NCBI GenBank assembly: GCA_016201185.1
Contig: JACQDG010000246.1
Coordinates: forward strand, 1 to 5,035
DNA length: 5,035 nucleotides
Direction: 5' to 3'
Source: Acidobacteriota bacterium
GTDB taxonomy: Bacteria > Acidobacteriota > Terriglobia > Bryobacterales > JACQDG01
The notes under the pieces were generated by a model. The model searched no databases. It was not told the origin of the DNA and saw nothing but the letters and a program-made list of their open reading frames with translations. The position numbers and the translations under genes are program-made. Below, piece after piece: positions 1 through 5,009 of this stretch; positions within the stretch are counted from its first letter, which is position 1, and every line of letters begins with the position of its first letter.

Positions 1-482
1 GAGTGAGCGGCGATGGCGATTTGGCGGCAGAGCGTGAGGACCTGGGCCTCGTCGAGCTGCGGTGCGGCGGCGCGGACCTTCACGGCACCCGCGAAGTCGG
101 TGGGGACCAGGGCGAGAAGTTGGTGCAGAAAATCGGGACTGACTGACGGGTTCTGGTTCTGGAAGGGGATGGGGATCTGTCTGTCTGTCCGCGCGCGCGC
201 GCGTTCCTTTATTGGCGGCGCGGCCATTTTTGGCCGCTGGTGGCTGGTAGCGGCCATTTTTGGCCGCTGGGGGGCGGCCATTTTTGGCCGCTGGTTCTGC
301 GGCTGGCCGGCGAGGAGCGGGCGAAGCCGCGCTAGGTGGCGGCGGATGGTTCGCTCTGGCGTTCCGAGAAGGAGGTGTACTTCTCGGGGCGAGCAGGCGC
401 CGTGCAGGTGGCAAAGCACTTCCCAGATCGCCGGCCCGATGGTCTGGCGGTGATCGAGGAGCCACGAGGCGGCTTCGCGCAT
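1..482 (-). CDS. Helix-turn-helix protein with repeat-built linker, 5' part only (runs off left edge)
   Basis: The minus strand is open from an ATG at 482 to the window edge: 160 codons plus two bases with no stop. Residues 31-56 (SPREVHLLLG, then TPERTIRRHLARL) read as a winged or simple helix-turn-helix, with TIRRHLARL as the likely recognition helix, so DNA binding is inferred. Residues 64-88 contain QRPKMAA three times. Residues 89-115 are a basic, low-complexity stretch (RARAR, QNQN). From about residue 116 (SPDFLHQLLALVPTDF) the sequence becomes ordinary again and probably starts a second helical domain, cut off here. A TGA lies 13 codons upstream of the ATG, and the only alternative start is a TTG 12 codons upstream. 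AGGAG sits about 13 bases before the ATG, which is long for a ribosome binding site. I do not recognise the family; a transcription regulator or a mobile-element accessory protein are both possible. That it is a real gene is supported by the sharp HTH pattern and by repeat periods that are multiples of three. Confidence 0.72.
   Translation of the reverse strand, partial: MREAASWLLDHRQTIGPAIWEVLCHLHGACSPREVHLLLGTPERTIRRHLARLRPLLAGQPQNQRPKMAAPQRPKMAATSHQRPKMAAPPIKERARARTDRQIPIPFQNQNPSVSPDFLHQLLALVPTDFAGAVKVRAAAPQLDEAQVLTLCRQIAIAAH
137..203. repeat. Cluster of four microsatellites in the linker of the HTH gene
   Basis: Four short tandem repeats follow one another: GACT with 2.75 units at 137-147, GGTTCT with 2.3 units at 149-162, CTGT with 3 units at 177-188, and alternating GC for 13 bases at 191-203. 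All fall in the low-complexity linker of the minus-strand HTH gene (roughly residues 94-115). The di- and tetranucleotide units are not multiples of three, so slippage by one unit would shift the frame. The frame is intact here. Confidence 0.8.
220..294. repeat. Three identical hairpin-forming direct repeats inside the HTH gene
   Basis: Copies lie at 220-240, 250-270 and 274-294 and are identical over 21 bases. Each contains GCGGCCATTTTTGGCCGC, a 7-bp perfect stem with a TTTT loop. The start-to-start distances are 30 and 24 bases, both multiples of three, so on the minus strand each copy encodes QRPKMAA in frame. The spacers differ (9 and 3 bases). Identity at every third base argues for recent duplication or for selection on the DNA or RNA hairpin, not only on the peptide. 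Confidence 0.9.
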
Positions 483-489
483 GGGGGCG

Positions 490-518
490 ATTGTTCTCCT
501 GGCGCGTTGCGGCGTCAA
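490..518 (-). promoter_or_regulatory. Possible sigma-70-type promoter of the HTH gene
   Basis: On the minus strand TTGACG (518-513) is followed after exactly 17 bases by AACAAT (495-490). The first is a five-of-six match to the -35 consensus and the second a four-of-six match to the -10. Transcription would then start at or next to the ATG at 482, giving a leaderless or nearly leaderless message and explaining the badly spaced AGGAG. This is motif matching only. Confidence 0.35.
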
Positions 519-590
519 GGCTCAATTTTTTTCGTGGTGCTGGTGGTACTTTTTGCGGGTCGCGTGTCGGGTGCTGCGCGTGCGACGGCG

Positions 591-611
591 GATGACGACC
601 TGATGACGACC
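591..611. repeat. Short tandem direct repeat GATGACGACC x2
   Basis: GATGACGACC occurs at 591-600 and again at 602-611, separated by one base, giving an 11-base period close to one helical turn. It lies in the 190-base gap (483-672) between the two minus-strand genes, upstream of the HTH gene's possible promoter. Same-face spacing would suit a direct-repeat operator, but chance is not excluded. I see no convincing gene or terminator elsewhere in this gap. Confidence 0.4.
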
Positions 612-672
612 GCGCGTGAGTCGTTGCTGCGGTTTGGCGGTGGACTGATGGGAAGGAGTCTTATCCGTCGGC

Positions 673-1053
673 CTAGTGATTCCCGCTGTGCCGCTTCAGA
701 ATCTGGGGCAGGTTTTGGGAGAAGGAGGAGCGAGCCAGCACCATGTCGCAGCCGGCCTTTTGCGCCTTTTGTTTGAGCTCGCCTTGCACGTGGGACACAA
801 AACCAAGAATAGAGGTCTGCTTCAGCTCGGGCTGGCCTTTCAGTTTGGAGATCAGAGGCAGCGGCTTCATTCCAGACAAGTTCAGGTCGACGATGATGAG
901 GGAAGGCGGGCTTTCGAGTTTTTGCTGCAAAGCTTCTTCGTTGTGGACAAACTCCACGGCCACGCCGGCCCGCCGGGCCGTCTCGCCGATTTTGGTCACG
1001 AAGAAAAGATCATCGACAAACGCCACGATTCTGCTTCGACTGTTGTGTTTCAT
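673..1053 (-). CDS. Stand-alone CheY-like receiver-domain protein, atypical active site
   Basis: This 126-residue protein is the size of a single receiver domain with no output domain. The acidic pair is D14-D15 (FVDDLFF), the phosphoacceptor is D56 in IIVDLNLSGM, and the switch Ser/Thr is S87 in GFVSH. These spacings match CheY-type receivers. The position expected to hold the conserved lysine after strand 5 reads VLARSSF, so arginine (R108) appears to replace it. Phosphorylation may therefore still occur but with altered switching; alternatively it is a pseudo-receiver acting by protein contact. No histidine kinase is nearby, so the partner is unknown. The start is supported by GAGG five to seven bases before the ATG at 1053. 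It is divergent from mqnD and lies upstream of, and in the same direction as, the HTH gene, with a 190-base gap that argues against tight coupling. Cytoplasmic; no signal peptide or membrane segment. Confidence 0.85.
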   Translation of the reverse strand: MKHNSRSRIVAFVDDLFFVTKIGETARRAGVAVEFVHNEEALQQKLESPPSLIIVDLNLSGMKPLPLISKLKGQPELKQTSILGFVSHVQGELKQKAQKAGCDMVLARSSFSQNLPQILKRHSGNH

Positions 1054-1187
1054 AGACGCCTCACTGCTCTGAGGGATCCTGGCTAGGAGGGACCGGCCGC
1101 TGCATTTTTAAAGAGAAATCGGATACTCTGAGTGCCACTCGGCGGGCGGCCCCTGTCAAGTCCTCCGCCCTATTCGCCGCGGAAGGA

Positions 1188-1210
1188 AAAGATTCTTTCC
1201 GGGAATCTTT
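1188..1210. promoter_or_regulatory. Inverted repeat in the receiver/mqnD divergent intergenic region
   Basis: AAAGATTC (1188-1195) and GAATCTTT (1203-1210) form perfect 8-bp arms around a 7-base spacer. No T tract follows, so it is not a typical terminator, and it sits about 30 bases upstream of the proposed mqnD -35. An operator for one or both divergent genes is the simplest reading. The 249-base region (1054-1302) also holds a smaller dyad, GAGTGCCACTC, at 1130-1140, nearer the receiver gene. I see no gene in it. Confidence 0.45.
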
Positions 1211-1242
1211 CAGCTTACCCCAGTTCGTCCCTTCTGTCAAAT

Positions 1243-1272
1243 TTGCCGTTATGTCCAGCGCTGTGCTAGCGT
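1243..1272 (+). promoter_or_regulatory. Possible extended -10 promoter of mqnD
   Basis: TTGCCG at 1243-1248 and TAGCGT at 1267-1272 are 18 bases apart, and the latter is preceded by TG plus one base, fitting the extended -10 pattern TGnTAnnnT. The start of transcription would be near 1279, leaving a leader of about 24 bases. The -10 hexamer itself is weak, so the assignment is tentative. Confidence 0.35.
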
Positions 1273-1302
1273 AGCAATCCGTAACCCCGCACCCGCCGAA
1301 AA

Positions 1303-2145
1303 ATGGATCGCGACGCTTCCCGCAGGATTGTCATCGCCCACAGCCCCGATTCCGACGACGCCTTCATGTTCTACGGCATGGCCACCCAGAAGGTTCGTTC
1401 CTCCCTGCTGAGCTTCCATCACGTGCTGGAGGACATCGAGAGCCTGAACCGCGCCGCCCTGGAAGGCCGCTATGAGATGACAGCCATATCGTACCACGCT
1501 TATCCGTTCGTCGCCGACAAGTACGTGCTGACCAGTGCGGGCTCGAGCGTCGGCGACGGCTATGGCCCGATTGTGGTGGCCCGGCATCCTTACGCACCGG
1601 AGGAATTGAAAGGTAAAAGGATCGGCATTCCGGGCGCCCGGACTACCAGCTACCTGGCACTGAAACTCTTCCAGCCGGATTTTCAGCCGCAATTCATGGG
1701 CTTCGACAAAGTCCTGGAGGCGGTGCAGCAGGGCGGCGTGGACGCCGGGCTGATCATTCATGAAGGCCAGGTGAGCTTCGACCGCCTGGGGGTTAACCGC
1801 GTGGTGGACCTGGGACGGTGGTGGAAGGAGTCCTACGGCCTGCCGCTACCACTGGGCGCCAACGCTGTGCTCCGCTCGCTCGATTCCGCTTTACAAAAGG
1901 AATGCTGCCGAGTGCTCAAGGAAAGCATCGAGTACGCCCTGGAGCACCGGGAAGAGGCCCTCTCCTACGCCATGCAGTTCGCCCGCGGCCTGGATTCGGC
2001 GCTGACCGAAAAATTCGTGGGGATGTACGTGAATCACTACACCTTGGAAGCCAGCCCGGAGGTGAAAGAAGCCGCCGCCAAGATGATCGAGATGGGCTAC
2101 CAGGCCGGGCTGATTCCCCACCGGGTCACGGTCGAGTTCGTATAA
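1303..2145 (+). CDS. mqnD: 1,4-dihydroxy-6-naphthoate synthase (futalosine menaquinone pathway)
   Basis: MqnD converts cyclic de-hypoxanthinylfutalosine to 1,4-dihydroxy-6-naphthoate, a late step of menaquinone synthesis by the futalosine route, in the cytoplasm. The 280 residues match the family's usual length and periplasmic-binding-protein-like fold. Visible family signatures are the N-terminal SPDSDDAFMFYG (14-25; compare SPCPNDTFIFY in Thermus), VLEDIESLNRAALEGR (41-56), ISYHAYPFV (62-70), GSSVGDGYGPIVVAR (80-94), IPGARTTSYLALKL (109-122), GLIIHE (149-154) and GLPLPLGAN (179-187). H153 in GLIIHE aligns with the histidine implicated in catalysis in the Thermus enzyme. It resembles MqnD rather than the related MqnA because of the SPD..DAF start and the IIHE segment. 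No clear Shine-Dalgarno precedes the ATG, but the start gives the expected N terminus. No other menaquinone genes are in the window; a radical SAM gene follows 62 bases later. Confidence 0.95.
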   Translation: MDRDASRRIVIAHSPDSDDAFMFYGMATQKVRSSLLSFHHVLEDIESLNRAALEGRYEMTAISYHAYPFVADKYVLTSAGSSVGDGYGPIVVARHPYAPEELKGKRIGIPGARTTSYLALKLFQPDFQPQFMGFDKVLEAVQQGGVDAGLIIHEGQVSFDRLGVNRVVDLGRWWKESYGLPLPLGANAVLRSLDSALQKECCRVLKESIEYALEHREEALSYAMQFARGLDSALTEKFVGMYVNHYTLEASPEVKEAAAKMIEMGYQAGLIPHRVTVEFV

Positions 2146-2154
2146 TTTTCGTGA

Positions 2155-2198
2155 GAAGTATGTACTTTATGCCACCAGTCGCGTAATATACATACTTC
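2155..2198 (+). promoter_or_regulatory. Long AT-rich inverted repeat between mqnD and the radical SAM gene
   Basis: GAAGTATGTA (2155-2164) is the exact reverse complement of TACATACTTC (2189-2198). After a 2x2 mismatch the pairing resumes (2167-2171 with 2182-2186, one of five pairs a G-U wobble), leaving a 10-base loop at 2172-2181. No run of T follows the 3' arm, so it does not look like an intrinsic terminator. It ends nine bases before the radical SAM start codon, where no Shine-Dalgarno is visible. It could be an RNA hairpin controlling translation, an mRNA-end stabiliser for mqnD, or a two-half-site operator. The element is much more AT-rich than its surroundings. Confidence 0.65.
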
Positions 2199-2207
2199 CG
2201 TAATTTC

Positions 2208-3842
2208 ATGAGAATCCTCCTGTACAACCCGGATAACGGCGTGACCCGCAATTTCATGCCGCATCTGTGGATGTTTCTCCTCCAGGCGCTCACGCCGCCG
2301 GGCCACGAATTGCTATTGATCGACGGCAACACGCAACCCATGGAGGAGGAAGATCTTGTCCGATTCGTGCGCCGCAAGGGAATCGGACTCGTCGGCATCG
2401 GCGCCATGACCCGCATGATCGCCAGGGCCTACCGCATGGCCGATGCGATCCGCGCGGCCGGAGTTCCGGTGGTGATGGGCGGGCCTCACGTGACGGAGCT
2501 GCCGGACGAAGCGCTCGGCCGGGATGGCGGGCCGCGGCATGCCGACGCCGTCGCCCTCGGAGAAGCCGATGAGACGTGGCCGCAGATCGTAGAGGACGCG
2601 GCGCGCGGCGAGCTCCGAGAGGTGTATACCCCAGTGGACGCCTTCGGCCAGGAACGCAAGCCGAGCCTCCAGTCCTATCCGAAGGTTCCGTGGGAGTCTT
2701 TGGATCTGGATCAGTTCAACCGTATTCCGAAGATCCTGCGGCCGCTGATGGCACAGTTGGGGGGCGGCTGGCGGAGCTTCCATCTCATTCCGATCGAATC
2801 CGGCCGCGGCTGCCCCTACGGCTGCGAATTTTGCACGGTAACCGGCTTTTTCGGCGACTCCATACGGTTTCGCACGAACCAGAGCATCGTGGATGAGCTT
2901 TTGGGGCTGAAAGCATGGGCCCGGCGAACACGCGGCAAGATCGCGGTGTTTTTCGTGGATGATAACTTCGCCATCAACATCAAGCGCACAAAATCGCTGC
3001 TACGCGATATCATCGCCGCGGGCGCGCAGGTCTCTTGGGTGGCTCAGATCAGCGCCAATTTGCTGCGGGATGAGGAACTTGTCGACCTCATCGCGGATTC
3101 CGGCGGCAGATGGGTTTTCATCGGAATGGAATCGATCGACCCGGCCAACCTCGCAGACGTCAACAAGACCTTCAACAAGCCGCAGGAGTACGCGGCGGTG
3201 CTGGAGCGGCTGGCCAGGCGCCGAATCTACGCCATTACTTCCTTCATCTTCGGCCTGGACCATGACCGAATCGGAGTGGCGGAGCGCACGCTGCGGCAGG
3301 TGAGCAGTTGGCCGCCCGGCCTGCCGGTATTCGGGCTGCTCACTCCGTTTCCGGCCACGCCGCTTTACACGCGGCTAGAAAAAGCGGGCCGGCTCACTCG
3401 TCCCAAGCACTGGCTGGACTTTGCCCCCTTTCGGATGGCGCATACGCCGCTAGAGATGACCATTGCGGAAGCGCATGCCGAGGTGCACGAGGCCTGGTCG
3501 AATTCCTACAGCCCGGAGGCCACTCGAAGGGCGATTGACGCGATACGGCACGAGCCGGCGCCATATCGCATTACCCACTTGATCGCGCGCCTGTTCTTCC
3601 GCGGAATTTATTTTCCTCAGATGACTGCGCGGGCGTGGATAAAAGTGTTTACCGAGAACCGGAGCACGATCTTCCAGCTAATGCGCGAGGCGCTCACGGC
3701 GGCATGGCCCGAAAAGAACGCTCCGGCATTCGACTTCGATGGTCCTCGGAGCGCGCCGTCACCGGCGTTTCCGACTGTTTCTGAGCAAGACGCCGGGTTG
3801 GTGAAGATCGGGGTCGCGTCGCAGCGGTCGGGCATTCATTAG
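2208..3842 (+). CDS. B12-binding-domain radical SAM protein, substrate unknown
   Basis: The 544-residue protein has the layout of cobalamin-binding radical SAM enzymes. Residues 1-140 form a B12-binding-like Rossmann domain starting MRILLYNPDN, with VVMGGPHVTELPDE (88-101) and GEADETWP (118-125). The DxHxxG cobalamin motif is not evident, so B12 binding may be degenerate. The radical SAM core follows: SGRGCPYGCEFC (198-209) holds C202, C206 and C209 for the [4Fe-4S] cluster, with FFVDDNFAIN (248-257) and FIGMESI (304-310) further on. FIFGLDHD (346-353) and GLLTPFPATPLYTRLEKAGR (376-395) resemble the end of the barrel and the start of a DUF4070-like tail. The last 35 residues are low-complexity and may be a non-homologous extension. 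MqnC and MqnE, the radical SAM enzymes of the futalosine pathway, lack a B12 domain, so this is neither. Lipid, hopanoid or natural-product modification are possible. The ATG is chosen for the conserved MRILLYNP start; no ribosome site precedes it. Confidence 0.88.
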   Translation: MRILLYNPDNGVTRNFMPHLWMFLLQALTPPGHELLLIDGNTQPMEEEDLVRFVRRKGIGLVGIGAMTRMIARAYRMADAIRAAGVPVVMGGPHVTELPDEALGRDGGPRHADAVALGEADETWPQIVEDAARGELREVYTPVDAFGQERKPSLQSYPKVPWESLDLDQFNRIPKILRPLMAQLGGGWRSFHLIPIESGRGCPYGCEFCTVTGFFGDSIRFRTNQSIVDELLGLKAWARRTRGKIAVFFVDDNFAINIKRTKSLLRDIIAAGAQVSWVAQISANLLRDEELVDLIADSGGRWVFIGMESIDPANLADVNKTFNKPQEYAAVLERLARRRIYAITSFIFGLDHDRIGVAERTLRQVSSWPPGLPVFGLLTPFPATPLYTRLEKAGRLTRPKHWLDFAPFRMAHTPLEMTIAEAHAEVHEAWSNSYSPEATRRAIDAIRHEPAPYRITHLIARLFFRGIYFPQMTARAWIKVFTENRSTIFQLMREALTAAWPEKNAPAFDFDGPRSAPSPAFPTVSEQDAGLVKIGVASQRSGIH

Positions 3843-3864
3843 ACCGCCTGGGGGCCTATCGAAC

Positions 3865-3934
3865 GCGGAGATCCACAAGATTGGCTATCGGGCGGGGCTC
3901 ATTCCTCTACCGGGTTTCGGTCGAGTTCGTGTAG
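3865..3934 (+). pseudogene. Frameshifted 3' relic of a second mqnD
   Basis: If T3908 is skipped, 3865-3934 reads AEIHKIGYRAGLIPHRVSVEFV then TAG. This aligns without other gaps to the last 22 residues of the intact mqnD upstream (AKMIEMGYQAGLIPHRVTVEFV, stop): 15 of 22 residues, and by my count 53 of 69 bases, are identical. Most differences in the last 17 codons are at third positions, so this is a diverged coding copy and not a recent duplicate. Nothing convincingly mqnD-like precedes 3865, only 22 bases after the radical SAM stop. The extra T shows it is no longer read as mqnD. It overlaps the 3' end of the minus-strand gene, which may be why it was retained. Confidence 0.8.
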
Positions 3935-4310
3935 CGCGCTGAAGCGTCTCCAGAAACGGCTCGCCAAGGGTGGCCAGCTTTCGCTCCAGTCGCTGGGTGC
4001 AATCGCAGTCGCCACAGGCCCAGGGCTCCGAACCGTTCTGGTCCTGGCAGCGGCGGCGATCGTGCGCGTCCTGAACCCGCGTAAGCTCGAAATACTGTTC
4101 CCAATAAGACCGCTCTTCCTGGAGGGGCGTCGGGCAGTAGCAAACCTCGACCCAGCGGGCGGTCGCATCGCTCGAAAGCCGGGCTTCTTTCATGTTTCGC
4201 AGGTATTCGCCTTCCGCTACTGAGCCTTCGCCCAGAGTTCCGTTTTCGATGGCTTTGAGAAGGGACCGCTCGCAGCCGGGCTTGACCCGCCCCCTTACCA
4301 GATATCTCAT
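3885..4310 (-). CDS. Small uncharacterised protein with six cysteines
   Basis: This 141-residue soluble protein begins MRYLVRGRVKPGCE, reminiscent of the first strand and helix of a small ferredoxin-like alpha/beta fold. The middle is rich in aromatic and charged residues (ARWVEVCYCPTPLQEERSYW, 51-70; EQYFELTRVQDAH, 71-83). Cysteines C57, C59, C88, C99, C102 and C104 lie mainly in CYCP, RRRCQD and WACGDCDC, a spacing that suggests a zinc or iron-sulfur site. I recall similar uncharacterised proteins in Acidobacteriota but know no function. A ribosome site (AAGGGAG) sits just upstream of the ATG at 4310. Residues 126-141 are read antisense to the mqnD relic and differ in character from the rest (basic, proline-rich), so the real conserved part is about 1-124. 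It is divergent from the HEAT-repeat gene across 75 bases. Confidence 0.78.
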   Translation of the reverse strand: MRYLVRGRVKPGCERSLLKAIENGTLGEGSVAEGEYLRNMKEARLSSDATARWVEVCYCPTPLQEERSYWEQYFELTRVQDAHDRRRCQDQNGSEPWACGDCDCTQRLERKLATLGEPFLETLQRATRTRPKPGRGMSPAR

Positions 4311-4323
4311 GACTCCCTTCTTC

Positions 4324-4342
4324 TATAATAACCCTTAGGTTA
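4324..4342. promoter_or_regulatory. Divergent promoter region with TATAAT and overlapping dyad
   Basis: TATAAT at 4324-4329 is a perfect -10 for the plus strand, and the reverse complement offers TATTAT (4330-4325) for the minus strand. No good -35 is visible at 16-18 bases for either. TAACC (4329-4333) and GGTTA (4338-4342) form a 5-bp dyad with a 4-base centre over the expected plus-strand start of transcription, which could be an operator. The leader of the HEAT-repeat gene would be about 50 bases. Only the -10 is reasonably convincing. Confidence 0.4.
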
Positions 4343-4385
4343 CCCCCGGGTGTTCTTGGCCGCGAATAAACAGGAAGTAACGCAA

Positions 4386-5009
4386 ATGCGAACCCTCCTC
4401 TATTTGTGCTTTTGTTTGACGTTCGCCTTATGGCCTGCGGCCGGGGCGGACGTGAAGGAAGACCTGCGCAGCCCGGATTCCAAGCGGCGGGCGAAAGCGG
4501 CCGAAGAGCTGGGCAAACAAAGGGACGCGCAGGATGTGCCGGCGTTGCGCGGCCTGTTGAAAGACCCGGAGCGGGAAGTGCGGGCCGAAGCGGTGGCGGC
4601 TATCGTCTCCATCGGAACGCAGCATAGCCTTCCGCCTCTGATCGAGGCCACGCACGATTCGGAGCCTTCGATTCAAATCATGGCCGTGGACGGGCTGGTG
4701 AATTTTTATTATCCGGGCTACGTGCAGACAGGCTGGACGGCAGCGCTGAAGAAATTCGGAACCAGCGTCAAAGGGCGTTTCACCGAGGTCAATACGCTCG
4801 TGGTGGACCCCTACGTCACCGTTTCGCCGGACGTGGTTGCAGCGATCGGGCGAGTGGCGACGGGCGGCACGAGCCTGGAAGCGCGGGGGCTGGCGGCGCG
4901 CGCTCTGGGAATCCTGCGGGCCCGCGCGGCGGCGCCGCTATTGATCCAGGCCTTGAGCTCCAAGGAGAAAGACAGCGATGTGATTCTGGAGTCTTTGCGG
5001 GCGCTGTAG
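4386..5009 (+). CDS. Exported HEAT-repeat protein, ends at a suspicious TAG
   Basis: The frame opens at a GTG at 4350, but ATG 4386 is the better start: AGGAAG lies eight bases upstream, and it gives a clean signal peptide (MRTLLYLCFCLTFALWPAAGA, cleavage near residue 21). The mature protein is made of HEAT or PBS-lyase-type helical repeats: SKRRAKAAEELGKQRDAQDVPALRGLL (32-58), REVRAEAVAAIVSIGTQHSLPPLIEA (63-88), PSIQIMAVDGLVNF (94-107), then LEARGLAARALGILRARAAAPLLIQAL (164-190) and the start of another, DVILESLRAL (198-207). Residues about 108-143 interrupt the repeats. Such proteins act as binding scaffolds; the partner cannot be inferred. The stop falls in the middle of a helix, and the same frame after it (KIGDRSSGP) completes the repeat pattern. 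The protein is therefore probably truncated relative to its relatives. Confidence 0.82.
   Translation: MRTLLYLCFCLTFALWPAAGADVKEDLRSPDSKRRAKAAEELGKQRDAQDVPALRGLLKDPEREVRAEAVAAIVSIGTQHSLPPLIEATHDSEPSIQIMAVDGLVNFYYPGYVQTGWTAALKKFGTSVKGRFTEVNTLVVDPYVTVSPDVVAAIGRVATGGTSLEARGLAARALGILRARAAAPLLIQALSSKEKDSDVILESLRAL

Noticed and set aside
220..294. CRISPR-like array
   Set aside because: Spacers are only 9 and 3 bases, there are three copies, no cas genes are present, and the repeats lie in a reading frame.
336..776. Plus-strand open frame with a hydrophobic stretch (FFVVLVVLFAG) followed by a polar region
   Set aside because: It overlaps the HTH gene and the end of the receiver gene on the other strand, has no ribosome site near the hydrophobic part, and its tail is an antisense shadow.
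676..1086. Plus-strand open frames opposite the receiver gene
   Set aside because: They are antisense to a clear receiver domain and show no protein-family pattern.
1251..1274. Leader peptide MSSAVLA upstream of mqnD
   Set aside because: It lies across the proposed promoter, has no ribosome site, and is short enough to arise by chance.
1249..1761. Minus-strand 170-codon open frame
   Set aside because: It is antisense to mqnD, whose family motifs are unmistakable in the plus-strand frame.
2141..2146. TATAAT as a promoter for the radical SAM gene
   Set aside because: It is formed by the last Val codon and stop of mqnD, and no -35 is found at a suitable distance.
2155..2198. Intrinsic terminator of mqnD
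   Set aside because: The stem is AT-rich and is not followed by a run of T.
4350..4385. GTG start at 4350 for the HEAT-repeat gene
   Set aside because: It would place twelve polar residues before the signal peptide, whereas ATG 4386 has a well-spaced AGGAAG.
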